This document shows positions 48,832-56,651 of a DNA stretch of 64,000 nucleotides, piece after piece. Each line of letters opens with the position of its first letter. Position 1 is the stretch's first letter. The notes under the pieces are model-generated. The model saw only the letters and a program-made list of their open reading frames with translations. It was not told the DNA's origin and searched no databases. This stretch comes from Sulfitobacter aestuariivivens (GTDB lineage: Bacteria; Pseudomonadota; Alphaproteobacteria; Rhodobacterales; Rhodobacteraceae): contig NZ_JACTAG010000003.1 of the NCBI RefSeq assembly GCF_014763045.1, positions 269,629-333,628 on the forward strand, given 5' to 3'. The position numbers and the translations under genes were made by a program.

Positions 48832-49904
48832 TGGCGAAAATCACCCTCTCAGATCTGCGCCATTCCTATCTGCCGAACCCGTCGGGCCCGGAAGACTATG
48901 CGCTTAAGGAGATCGACCTCGATTGGGAGGACGGCGGGGCCTATGCCCTGCTGGGGCCATCGGGTTGCGGCAAATCCACTTTGCTCAATATCATTTCGGG
49001 GCTCTTGCAGCCGTCCGAGGGCCGCATTCTTTTTGATGGCAAAGACGTCACCGATCTGCCGCCAGACCAGCGCAATATTGCGCAGGTATTTCAGTTTCCG
49101 GTGATTTACGACACGATGACGGTACGCGATAATCTCGCTTTTCCACTGCGCAATCGCGGTGTCGCCGAAACCCGGATCAATGAGCGTGTCTCCGAGATCG
49201 CCACCATGCTGGAAGTCGAAGAGATGCTGGATATTCGCGCGTCTCACCTGACGCCGGACAACAAGCAAAAGATATCCATGGGCCGTGGTCTGGTACGCGA
49301 CGACGTCAATGTTGTGATGTTTGACGAACCACTCACGGTGATTGACCCGCATCTGAAATGGAAATTGCGCTCCAAGCTGAAGGAACTGCACCAGCGGGTG
49401 CGCGCCACGATGATCTATGTCACGCATGACCAGACCGAGGCGTTGACCTTTGCGGATCAGGTCGTGGTCATGCAGGACGGCGAGATTGTGCAGATTGGCA
49501 CCCCGGTCGAACTCTTCGAGCGGCCACAGCATACCTTCGTGGGTCATTTCATCGGATCACCGGGCATGAATATCCTGCCCGCGGAACAAGATCAGGGGAT
49601 CATTCGCTTTCACGGTGAAGCGGTTGCGATCGAAGGCGCGGTCACGGGCGAGGGCGGCAAGACAGAACTGGGCGTGCGGCCCGAATTCGTCACCTTGGCA
49701 GAGGCAGGCATACCCGCACGGGTGCGCAAGGTATCTGATGTGGGCCGCCATGCGGTGATTGAAACGGTCGTGGGCGACACCCCGGTCAGGGCCGTTGTCG
49801 ACGATGCAGACGTCGAACAGGGCGCCGAAGTGCATCTGGCCTTCCGCCCCGACCAGACGCGTCTTTACCGTGATGGCTGGATCAGCTCAGAGGTATCATC
49901 ATGA
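48831..49904 (+). CDS. glpT: Glycerol ABC transporter ATPase, degenerate-signature subunit
   Basis: 357 aa. Walker A GPSGCGKSTLLN, Q-loop VFQFPVIYDTMTV, Walker B VVMFDEPLTVIDPHL and switch VTHDQTEALTF are intact. The position of the LSGGQ signature reads LTPDNKQKISMGRG, which lacks the Ser-Gly-Gly core. It therefore cannot complete the partner's site normally, but its own site is completed by the intact GlpS signature. The symbol follows the Rhizobium glycerol operon and is not the E. coli glycerol-3-phosphate antiporter of the same name. Confidence 0.88.
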   Translation: MAKITLSDLRHSYLPNPSGPEDYALKEIDLDWEDGGAYALLGPSGCGKSTLLNIISGLLQPSEGRILFDGKDVTDLPPDQRNIAQVFQFPVIYDTMTVRDNLAFPLRNRGVAETRINERVSEIATMLEVEEMLDIRASHLTPDNKQKISMGRGLVRDDVNVVMFDEPLTVIDPHLKWKLRSKLKELHQRVRATMIYVTHDQTEALTFADQVVVMQDGEIVQIGTPVELFERPQHTFVGHFIGSPGMNILPAEQDQGIIRFHGEAVAIEGAVTGEGGKTELGVRPEFVTLAEAGIPARVRKVSDVGRHAVIETVVGDTPVRAVVDDADVEQGAEVHLAFRPDQTRLYRDGWISSEVSS

Positions 49905-50004
49905 AGCCATCCGCCCTGCATTTTCTGGCCAGAAATATCCCGGGGGGCCGCGCACCGCGCGGCGGGGGCAGCGCCCCCTCGACCACCCCGGCAAGGAGCA
50001 TCCC
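49905..50004 (+). other. GC-rich spacer with two hairpins between glpT and glpP
   Basis: A 100-base non-coding gap with CCGCGC-ACC-GCGCGG (49948-49962) and GGGGGC-AGC-GCCCCC (49964-49978), followed by the glpP ribosome site AAGGAG (49993). It is similar in composition and position within an ABC operon to the spacer at 30785-30893. Probably a dispersed intergenic element with mRNA-processing effect; not a classical terminator. Confidence 0.5.
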
Positions 50005-50868
50005 ATGAAGACAGAAAACCAACGCGCGTGGTTTTTCGTGCTGCCCGTCCTGCTGCTGGTTGCATTCAATGCGCTGGTGCCGATCATGACAGTGGTCAAC
50101 TATTCTGTGCAGGAAACATTCGGAAATAACGTGTTTTTCTGGCAGGGGCTAGACTGGTTCGAGCAAATCCTGCGCTCTGACCGGTTCCATGCAGCCCTTG
50201 GCCGCCAGTTTCTGTTCACGTTTCTGATCCTGATCATCGAGATCCCGCTTGGCATAATCGTGGCGCTCGCCATGCCGCGCAAGGGCATGTGGGTGCCGGT
50301 ATGCCTTGTCACCATGGCCTTGCCGATGCTGATCCCGTGGAACGTCGTGGGGTCGATGTGGAACATCTTTACCCTGCCCAATATCGGCTTGTTGGGATAC
50401 TTCATGAACGATGTGCTGGGGGTGAACTACGATATGACCCAGCAGCCGATTTCGGCCTGGATCACGATCGTTGTGATGGACGTCTGGCACTGGACGTCGC
50501 TGGTTGTCCTGCTCAGCTACGCCGGCCTCGTGTCGATCCCCGATGCCTATTATCAGGCGGCCAAAATTGACGGCGCGTCCCCGTGGAAAGTGTTCCGCTA
50601 CATCCAGCTGCCCAAGATGAAGACGGTGCTGACCATCGCGGTCCTGCTGCGGTTCATGGACAGCTTCAATATCTACACCGAACCCTTCGTGCTGACGGGG
50701 GGAGGGCCCGGAAACTCGACCACGCTATTGTCGATTGACCTGGTGAAAATCGCGCTGGGACAATTTGACCTTGGCCCGGCAGCCGCGATGAGCCTGATCT
50801 ACTTTGCCATCACTTTGCTGGTGAGCTGGCTTTTCTATACCCTGATGACCAAGGATGACGCGCAATGA
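50005..50868 (+). CDS. glpP: Glycerol ABC transporter permease 1
   Basis: 287 aa from MKTENQRAWFF, with AAGGAG six bases upstream; the open frame upstream to 49759 overlaps glpT and is not used. Six helices are likely (AWFFVLPVLLLVAFNALVPI first). The ATPase-contacting EAA loop is PDAYYQAAKIDGASPWKVFR, and GGGPGNSTTLLS is the MalF-type motif. It builds the inner-membrane channel together with GlpQ. Its stop overlaps the glpQ start by four bases. Confidence 0.88.
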   Translation: MKTENQRAWFFVLPVLLLVAFNALVPIMTVVNYSVQETFGNNVFFWQGLDWFEQILRSDRFHAALGRQFLFTFLILIIEIPLGIIVALAMPRKGMWVPVCLVTMALPMLIPWNVVGSMWNIFTLPNIGLLGYFMNDVLGVNYDMTQQPISAWITIVVMDVWHWTSLVVLLSYAGLVSIPDAYYQAAKIDGASPWKVFRYIQLPKMKTVLTIAVLLRFMDSFNIYTEPFVLTGGGPGNSTTLLSIDLVKIALGQFDLGPAAAMSLIYFAITLLVSWLFYTLMTKDDAQ

Positions 50869-51662
50869 AGAAACGCTCCCTCATCCCGATCCTCTACATC
50901 GCCTTTCTGCTGCTGCCGATCTACTGGCTGGTGGCGATGTCGTTCAAGACAACTCAGGAGATCCTGGGCGGCTTTAGCCTGTTTCCCCAGACCTTCACGC
51001 TGGAGAATTACCGCGTCATCTTCACCGATCCCACGTGGTACTGGGGCTACATCAACTCGATTATCTATGTGTCGCTCAATACGGTGATCTCTGTGGCGGT
51101 GGCGCTGCCAGCGGCCTATGCCTTTTCGCGCTACCGCTTTCTGGGCGACAAGCAGCTGTTTTTCTGGCTGCTCACGAACCGCATGGCCCCGGCAGCGGTT
51201 TTTGCGCTGCCATTCTTTCAGCTTTATTCCTCGGTCGGTCTGTTTGATACCCATCTTGCTGTCGCGTTGGCGCACTGTCTTTTTAACATCCCGCTGGCGG
51301 TCTGGATCCTTGAAGGGTTCATGGGCGGAGTGCCCAAAGAGCTGGACGAAACGGCCTATGTCGACGGCTATTCGTTCCCGCGCTTTTTTCTCACCATCTT
51401 CCTGCCCACGATCAAGGCAGGCGTCGGGGTGGCGGCGTTTTTCTGCTTCATGTTCTCATGGGTCGAATTGTTGCTGGCCAAGACGCTGACGGCAGTTGAA
51501 GCAAAGCCGATTGCGGCCACAATGACCAAGACCGCATCGTCAGCGGGCTATGAACTTGGCCTGTTGGCAGCAGCCGGGACGCTCACCATCATCCCTGGTG
51601 CCATCGTGATCTATTTCGTCCGAAACTACATCGCCAAGGGCTTTGCTCTGGGGAGGGTGTGA
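50865..51662 (+). CDS. glpQ: Glycerol ABC transporter permease 2
   Basis: 265 aa, six helices, the first LIPILYIAFLLLPIYWLVAM. The EAA loop reads PKELDETAYVDGYSFPRFFL, slightly divergent from EAA in keeping with its noncanonical ATPase partners. It ends in YIAKGFALGRV, as is usual for MalG-type permeases. Start overlaps glpP by four bases, and the TGATG at its end overlaps the glpU start by one base. Confidence 0.88.
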   Translation: MKKRSLIPILYIAFLLLPIYWLVAMSFKTTQEILGGFSLFPQTFTLENYRVIFTDPTWYWGYINSIIYVSLNTVISVAVALPAAYAFSRYRFLGDKQLFFWLLTNRMAPAAVFALPFFQLYSSVGLFDTHLAVALAHCLFNIPLAVWILEGFMGGVPKELDETAYVDGYSFPRFFLTIFLPTIKAGVGVAAFFCFMFSWVELLLAKTLTAVEAKPIAATMTKTASSAGYELGLLAAAGTLTIIPGAIVIYFVRNYIAKGFALGRV

Positions 51663-52060
51663 TGCTGAGACTGCTGACAATTCTTTCCGTCCTGCTGGCG
51701 AGCCCTGCAGTGGCACAGTGGAGCAATGTCGCCAAGAAAGAAGAAGAGACCGGATTCAGCTGGACCGATCCGCTTTGGCCCGCATTCTGGATGGCCTGGA
51801 CCCCGGCGACCTTTGCGCTTTTCTGTGGCATCTTTGGTGCCATTGCGGTCATCGGTTTGCTGGAGGGGTTCAAATATCGCGACGGGATCGAACGCAAAGG
51901 CATCCTAGGGCTGACGACCACGCTGGGAGATCGACTGTTTATCACGCTGCTTGGCACGACCTACATCTTCCTTGCCTGGCTCGGTATTGTGGGCCAGCCG
52001 CTGTGGTGGCCATTGGGGCTGAGTATAGTGTGGGGCGTCTTTTGTTTCCGCAAAGTGTGA
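51662..52060 (+). CDS. glpU: DUF2160-type small integral membrane protein of the glycerol transporter
   Basis: 132 aa (in-frame GTG one codon upstream is also possible). After a signal-like first helix (LLTILSVLLASPAVAQ) come three membrane segments (AFWMAWTPATFALFCGIF; RLFITLLGTTYIFLAWLGIV; LWWPLGLSIVWGVFCF). DUF2160 proteins are found almost only in GlpV-type glycerol transporter operons, so this gene supports the glycerol assignment. The function is unknown: possibly a stabilising subunit. Last gene of the operon. Confidence 0.82.
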   Translation: MLRLLTILSVLLASPAVAQWSNVAKKEEETGFSWTDPLWPAFWMAWTPATFALFCGIFGAIAVIGLLEGFKYRDGIERKGILGLTTTLGDRLFITLLGTTYIFLAWLGIVGQPLWWPLGLSIVWGVFCFRKV

Positions 52061-52140
52061 GAATCCGCTTTGGAATATGAAACCCATGCGCTTTACTCAC
52101 CGCGCGGCATGTCTGCGAGACAGTCCGGGATAGGACAGGA

Positions 52141-52533
52141 ATGAAGAAAAAGAAAAGCGAACTGCTGACCGAAGTGGAGCTGGAGTTCATGAGCGAGCTC
52201 TGGGGTCTGGGCGAGGGCACCGTGCGCGACGTGCTTGCGCGCCTGCCGGAAGACCGCAATCTGGCCTACACGTCGGGGGCGACCATCCTGCGTATTCTGG
52301 AGCAAAAGGGCTTTGTCACCAGTCGAAAGGCGGGCAAGAGCCATGTCTATGTACCGGCGCTGGCAAAGGATGCCTATCAGATCCGATCTCTCAAGGATCT
52401 TTCCGCGAAACTCTTTGACGGCACACCGGCCTCGCTGGTGGCACGGCTGGTAGATGATGACGCGCTCACAGAAGACGCATTGGGGCAAATCCGGGCATTG
52501 GTTGATCGGAGGTTGAAAAATGATAGCGGGTGA
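52141..52533 (+). CDS. BlaI/MecI-family repressor
   Basis: 130 aa. Winged helix in residues 8-75: LLTEVELEFMSELWGLGEGT, VRDVLARLPEDRNLAYTSGA and LRILEQKGFVTSRK. The C-terminal part mediates dimerisation and is normally cut by the partner protease to release DNA. It overlaps the M56 gene by 14 bases, the usual repressor-sensor pair. No TACA-N2-TGTA site was noticed in the 80 bases upstream, and no beta-lactamase gene is near, so the regulated target is unclear. Confidence 0.9.
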   Translation: MKKKKSELLTEVELEFMSELWGLGEGTVRDVLARLPEDRNLAYTSGATILRILEQKGFVTSRKAGKSHVYVPALAKDAYQIRSLKDLSAKLFDGTPASLVARLVDDDALTEDALGQIRALVDRRLKNDSG

Positions 52534-53665
52534 AGCACTGCTCGACGCGTTCATAAATGCCAATATCTTGTTCTTGCTGGGCTACGCACTGTGGTTTGGT
52601 GTCCGTGCCGCAATGACCGGTCTTGGCCTTGGGCATGCCTATGGCACGCAATTGAAACTTCTCAATGCGGTCTTTGTTGCGATCCTTTGCGCGCCATTCG
52701 TGGCGCTGGCATTCGCGGTGTTGCAAGGCACCGGGATGACAAGAGGCGTCAACGTCAATCTTTCGGATATGGTGGTGTCGTACTATCTGAACGGCGGATT
52801 TGAGATGAATTCATCTCAATTCGAGGGGCTGGTGCTGGCGCGTGATACTTTTCTGCTGGACTTGCTGAACGGGCAGGGCGCCGTGGCGCAGACCTTTATT
52901 GCACTGTTCCTCGTCGGTTTTTGCGTCGGCGTTCTGAGGCTGGCCTATTCCGTATTTTGCCTTTGGCGCATCGTATCCAGCGGCTATAGCTGGCGGCGCA
53001 TCGGACGCATTCGGATTCGCGTGTCCGACAGAACGCTGGTGCCGTTTTCCACGCGCGGCTGGCGCAATTATTACGTGGTGCTTCCGTCGCAGTCACTGGG
53101 GCGGTACGAAGAACTGCAGGTTGCACTGGCGCATGAATTTCAGCACATCCGCCAGGGAGATCTGGAATGGGAAGTGCTGATGGAAGCGCTCAAGCCCTTC
53201 TTTTTCTTTAACCCCGCGTACCGTGGCTGGAAACGGCGGGTTGAACATCTGCGCGAACTGAATTGCGATAGTGCGGTGCTGTCTTTGGGGCGTATCCAGA
53301 TCCGTGCGTATTGTGACAGCCTGCTGTCTGTGTGCCAGCGCACCTTGCGGCGGGATCGTGCGATGGTGCTTGCCGTGCCTAAGGTGACGCTGGTGACGGC
53401 GGATCGGACTTCTTTGTTTGGGCGCAACGGGGGGTTTCTGGCACAGCGCATTCAGTCGATTCTTGAAGCGCGCCGCCCGTCGCATCAGCGCCTGATCTTT
53501 GCGATGCTGGCGATACCGCTGTTGTCGGCGATTGTCCTGATGACCGTCGCAATCCAAAGTCCCGGTGACTGGAGCCATGATCGATTGATGCTCTCGACGG
53601 TCGTCAACCTTGACCGCATGGACGAGATCAACCGGCTTTCTACCTTTGGCCGGGTGCGCAACTGA
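52520..53665 (+). CDS. M56-family membrane metallopeptidase (BlaR1-like, without penicillin sensor)
   Basis: 381 aa. Four hydrophobic segments: residues about 13-32, 49-70, 117-140 and 317-340. The zinc site is HEFQH (about residue 211) with a downstream Glu in RVEHLRELNCDSAVL. Unlike BlaR1/MecR1, only about 35 residues follow the last helix, so the extracellular penicillin-binding domain is missing. The signal must be sensed elsewhere, for example through the short tail or membrane loops. Its natural substrate is expected to be the overlapping BlaI-type repressor. Confidence 0.87.
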   Translation: MIAGEALLDAFINANILFLLGYALWFGVRAAMTGLGLGHAYGTQLKLLNAVFVAILCAPFVALAFAVLQGTGMTRGVNVNLSDMVVSYYLNGGFEMNSSQFEGLVLARDTFLLDLLNGQGAVAQTFIALFLVGFCVGVLRLAYSVFCLWRIVSSGYSWRRIGRIRIRVSDRTLVPFSTRGWRNYYVVLPSQSLGRYEELQVALAHEFQHIRQGDLEWEVLMEALKPFFFFNPAYRGWKRRVEHLRELNCDSAVLSLGRIQIRAYCDSLLSVCQRTLRRDRAMVLAVPKVTLVTADRTSLFGRNGGFLAQRIQSILEARRPSHQRLIFAMLAIPLLSAIVLMTVAIQSPGDWSHDRLMLSTVVNLDRMDEINRLSTFGRVRN

Positions 53666-53758
53666 GGCCAGATCACTGGCTGTGCGCTGTTTCGCCCTTC
53701 GGTTTCGGTTTGGATGACGCTATTCATGACGGCAATTAGGTGTGCGAGCGGCTGACCC

Positions 53759-54898
53759 ATGACATCTTTCCCGGACTTCCGACTGGAAACCCATTTCGCC
53801 AAATGGGAGTTCAAGGCGCGATATCATATGACCGCGTCAGACGCGCAGTCGCTGTCCCTGCGGGAATTGCTGGACTTGGCGCGCCCGGAAGATCGCGCCG
53901 CCTTTGATGATTTGTGGCTGGGATACACCGAGACCTATGGCGCGCCTGAGCTGAGGGATGAGATTGCCCGCACCTACGTGCGACAGGACGCGCGCAACGT
54001 GTTATGTTTCGCGGGTGCCAGCGAAGGCATTTTTGCAGCGAACCATGTGCTGTTGGATCGTGACAGTCATGCCATCGTTGTCACGCCGAACTATCAATCG
54101 CACGAGACATTGCCGGTTTCGATCTGCGAGGCAACGGGCGTGCCGCTGGACGCAAATGACAATTGGTCGCTGGATATTGACCGCGTTGCAGACGCGATCC
54201 GGCCCAACACGCGGCTTGTCACGATCAACTTTCCGCACAATCCCACTGGTGCCATCCTGCCATTGGAGCGCTATCAGGCGTTGATTGCACTGTGTCGCAA
54301 GCATGGCATCTATATTCTGCATGACGAGATTTTCTGTGGCCTCGGCCCCAGCGGCACCAGCTATCTTCCGTTCGTGGCGGATGAATACGAGCGCGGCCTG
54401 TCCCTGAATGTGATGTCCAAAGCCTACGGTTTACCGGGTTTGCGTATCGGGTGGATTGCCTGCCAGGACACCGAACTGCTGTCACGGATGGAGCGGTTGA
54501 AACACTATCTGTCGATTTGCAATGCGGCACCGAGCGAACAGTTGTCGCTGATCGCGTTGCGTGCGCGGGGCGCGATCCTTGCCCGCAATTGCGCGATTGT
54601 GGATGAAAATTTGCCGAAATGGGACGCTTTCTTTGCCCGACACGCTGAGCTTTTTGAGTGGCAGCGTCCCGACGGGTCCTGCATGGCCTTCCCGCGCTAC
54701 AAGGGTGCGGATGGGGTCGAGGCATTTTGTGCGGCATTGGTCGAGGAAAGCGGCGTGTTGTTCTTGCCAAGTACGATCTACCGTTCCGATCTGGGCGAGA
54801 CGCCCAAGGATCGGTTCCGGCTGGGATTCGGACGCAAAGGTCTGGACGAAGGCATCGCGGCGCTGGATGAATATCTGAGCCAGAACACGGCGCGCTAG
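53759..54898 (+). CDS. PLP-dependent class I/II aminotransferase
   Basis: 379 aa fold-type I enzyme. PLP lysine in NVMSKAYGLPGLRIGW (about residue 222), FPHNPTGAILP (cofactor contact), YILHDEIFCGLG (Asp that pairs with the pyridine nitrogen) and C-terminal FRLGFGRKGLDEGI with the substrate-carboxylate Arg. The N-terminus FRLETHFAKWEFKARYHMTA is characteristic of a subgroup whose substrates are not settled (some are called capreomycidine-synthase-like). It is alone, between the M56 gene and the convergent hyuB, so context does not name a substrate. Confidence 0.88.
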   Translation: MTSFPDFRLETHFAKWEFKARYHMTASDAQSLSLRELLDLARPEDRAAFDDLWLGYTETYGAPELRDEIARTYVRQDARNVLCFAGASEGIFAANHVLLDRDSHAIVVTPNYQSHETLPVSICEATGVPLDANDNWSLDIDRVADAIRPNTRLVTINFPHNPTGAILPLERYQALIALCRKHGIYILHDEIFCGLGPSGTSYLPFVADEYERGLSLNVMSKAYGLPGLRIGWIACQDTELLSRMERLKHYLSICNAAPSEQLSLIALRARGAILARNCAIVDENLPKWDAFFARHAELFEWQRPDGSCMAFPRYKGADGVEAFCAALVEESGVLFLPSTIYRSDLGETPKDRFRLGFGRKGLDEGIAALDEYLSQNTAR

Positions 54899-54937
54899 CA
54901 CGGTGCCCTTTGGAGCCCGCGCTTTCTGCTTTTTGGC

Positions 54938-56647
54938 TCAGACAGGTTCTCCGCGTGCAACGGCGGATTGTACTTCTTTGATCTCTGGTTCGCTCAGCCC
55001 GTAGATCTGCGCGGCGGCCTGTGCGGATATATAGCCCCGGGCCAGATCGCGTTTGATCAGGGCTGTGACCCGTTCTGCAGGGTCGCCATAGCCCGCGCCA
55101 CCCGGGAAGGCCATCACCACGCGCCGTCCGTGCGGGACGAATTGCTTGCCTTTGACGCGCATCGGGGTCCCGTCATCCTGAGCAATGGTTGTGGGGGCGC
55201 CCATACCGCCGCCGCGTCTGCCCCGAGCAGGGTGGTCGCCCCGGTCAAACATGGCCTGAATGTCAAACTCGTGCCCCTCCATCGCGCCGACTTCCATGTA
55301 TTGCCCAAGCCCGCCGCGGGTCTTGCCCGCGCCGCCGCTGTCAGGACGCAGTTCCTTACGCCAGATGATCACGGGGCCTGCGTGTTCGGTTGCCTCGATG
55401 GGCATGGTCATCACGCCCGATGGGAAGGCCGTCGCGTTGAGCCCGTCATGCGCAGGTCGCGCACCAGATCCGCCGGAGTTGAAGGTGAGCACCTCGGACC
55501 GGCGCGCATCGGCGGGGGCCGGGGCATCGGTGCGGGGACGCAGCGAGACCTGAAAGTTGCACAGGCAGCCTGCGCCCTCTGCCGGCACGAGGCCCGGCAC
55601 GATTTTGTCGAAGGCATCAAAGACCGCATCCGGCACGAAGTGCCCGACAATGTGGCGCAGGGCGACTGGCGCGGGATGCAGGGCGTTGACGATGGTGTTT
55701 TCCGGGGCCGTGACCTCGAACGGGGCAAGCGAGGCGGCGTTGTTCGGGATGTCAGGCGCAATCGCGACCTTAAGCGCGTAGCAGGCATAGGCCTTGGTAT
55801 AAACCAGCGGGCAGTTGATCCCTTTCTTGTCGAGCCTTGAGGTGCCGGTGAAATCGGTGACGATCCGGTCCTCGTGCACCGATACGCTGACCTTCAGCGT
55901 GATGGGAACGTCAAATCCGTCTACGGTCATCTCTCCGCGTGCTTCTTTGCGGGGCAGGGCCGCGATGGCCTTGAGGGTCGCGCGGCGGGAGTTGTCGAGG
56001 ATAAAGGCGGCAATGTCGTCCAGATGGTCGAGATCAAATTCGTGCATCATCTCTGTCAGGCGGCGATGACCAATCTCATTGCAGGTCGCCAACGCATAGA
56101 TGTCGCCGATCAGCTGGTCGGGTTCACGGACGTTTCCGCGAATGATCCGTGTCAGGGTGGCATCGACTTCCCCCTGATCCGCGAACTTCATGATGGGAAT
56201 ATAAAGCCCTTCCTCGTAGACGCTGTGGGCGTCCGCGCCAAAGCCGCGCCCGCCGATATCGACGATATGTGCCGTGCAGGCAAAAAAGCCCACCAGCACG
56301 TCCTTGTGGAAGGACGGTGTGACCATGGTGATGTCATGCAAGTGGCCTGTGCCTTCCCATGGGTCATTGGTGATATAGATGTCACCCTGCAGGATGTTCT
56401 GTCGCCCGATGCGGCGAATGAAGTGCGCAACCGCGTCCGCCATGGCGTTGACGTGGCCCGGCGTGCCGGTGATCGCCTGCGCCAGCATGCGGCCCTGAGG
56501 ATCATAGACCCCGGCAGAGAGATCGCCCGCCTCGCGGACAGAGGTGGAGAAAGCGGTGCGTACCAGCGCTTGCGCCTGTTCTTCAACGACCGAGATGAGG
56601 CGGTTCCACATGACCTGATAGGCGACGGTGGAGTGTTCTTTTGCCAT
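54938..56647 (-). CDS. hyuB: Hydantoinase/oxoprolinase B-type subunit
   Basis: 569 aa. Family features: SVREAGDLSAGVYDPQGRML near the N-terminus, NDPWEGTGHLHDITMVTPSF, the long central region with VDGFDVPITLKVSV, and the C-terminal PHGRRVVMAFPGGAGYGDPA. With HyuA it forms an ATP-dependent enzyme that opens cyclic amides such as 5-oxoproline, hydantoins or N-methylhydantoin; acetone-carboxylase-like complexes are more distant relatives. The substrate is not determined. It starts four bases after hyuA and ends convergent to the aminotransferase. Confidence 0.92.
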   Translation of the reverse strand: MAKEHSTVAYQVMWNRLISVVEEQAQALVRTAFSTSVREAGDLSAGVYDPQGRMLAQAITGTPGHVNAMADAVAHFIRRIGRQNILQGDIYITNDPWEGTGHLHDITMVTPSFHKDVLVGFFACTAHIVDIGGRGFGADAHSVYEEGLYIPIMKFADQGEVDATLTRIIRGNVREPDQLIGDIYALATCNEIGHRRLTEMMHEFDLDHLDDIAAFILDNSRRATLKAIAALPRKEARGEMTVDGFDVPITLKVSVSVHEDRIVTDFTGTSRLDKKGINCPLVYTKAYACYALKVAIAPDIPNNAASLAPFEVTAPENTIVNALHPAPVALRHIVGHFVPDAVFDAFDKIVPGLVPAEGAGCLCNFQVSLRPRTDAPAPADARRSEVLTFNSGGSGARPAHDGLNATAFPSGVMTMPIEATEHAGPVIIWRKELRPDSGGAGKTRGGLGQYMEVGAMEGHEFDIQAMFDRGDHPARGRRGGGMGAPTTIAQDDGTPMRVKGKQFVPHGRRVVMAFPGGAGYGDPAERVTALIKRDLARGYISAQAAAQIYGLSEPEIKEVQSAVARGEPV

Positions 56648-56651
56648 GTCG

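Noticed and set aside
48831..49904. Reading glpT as the glycerol-3-phosphate antiporter and glpQ as the phosphodiesterase
   Set aside because: The proteins are an ABC ATPase and an ABC permease; the symbols follow the Rhizobium glycerol ABC operon, not the E. coli genes.
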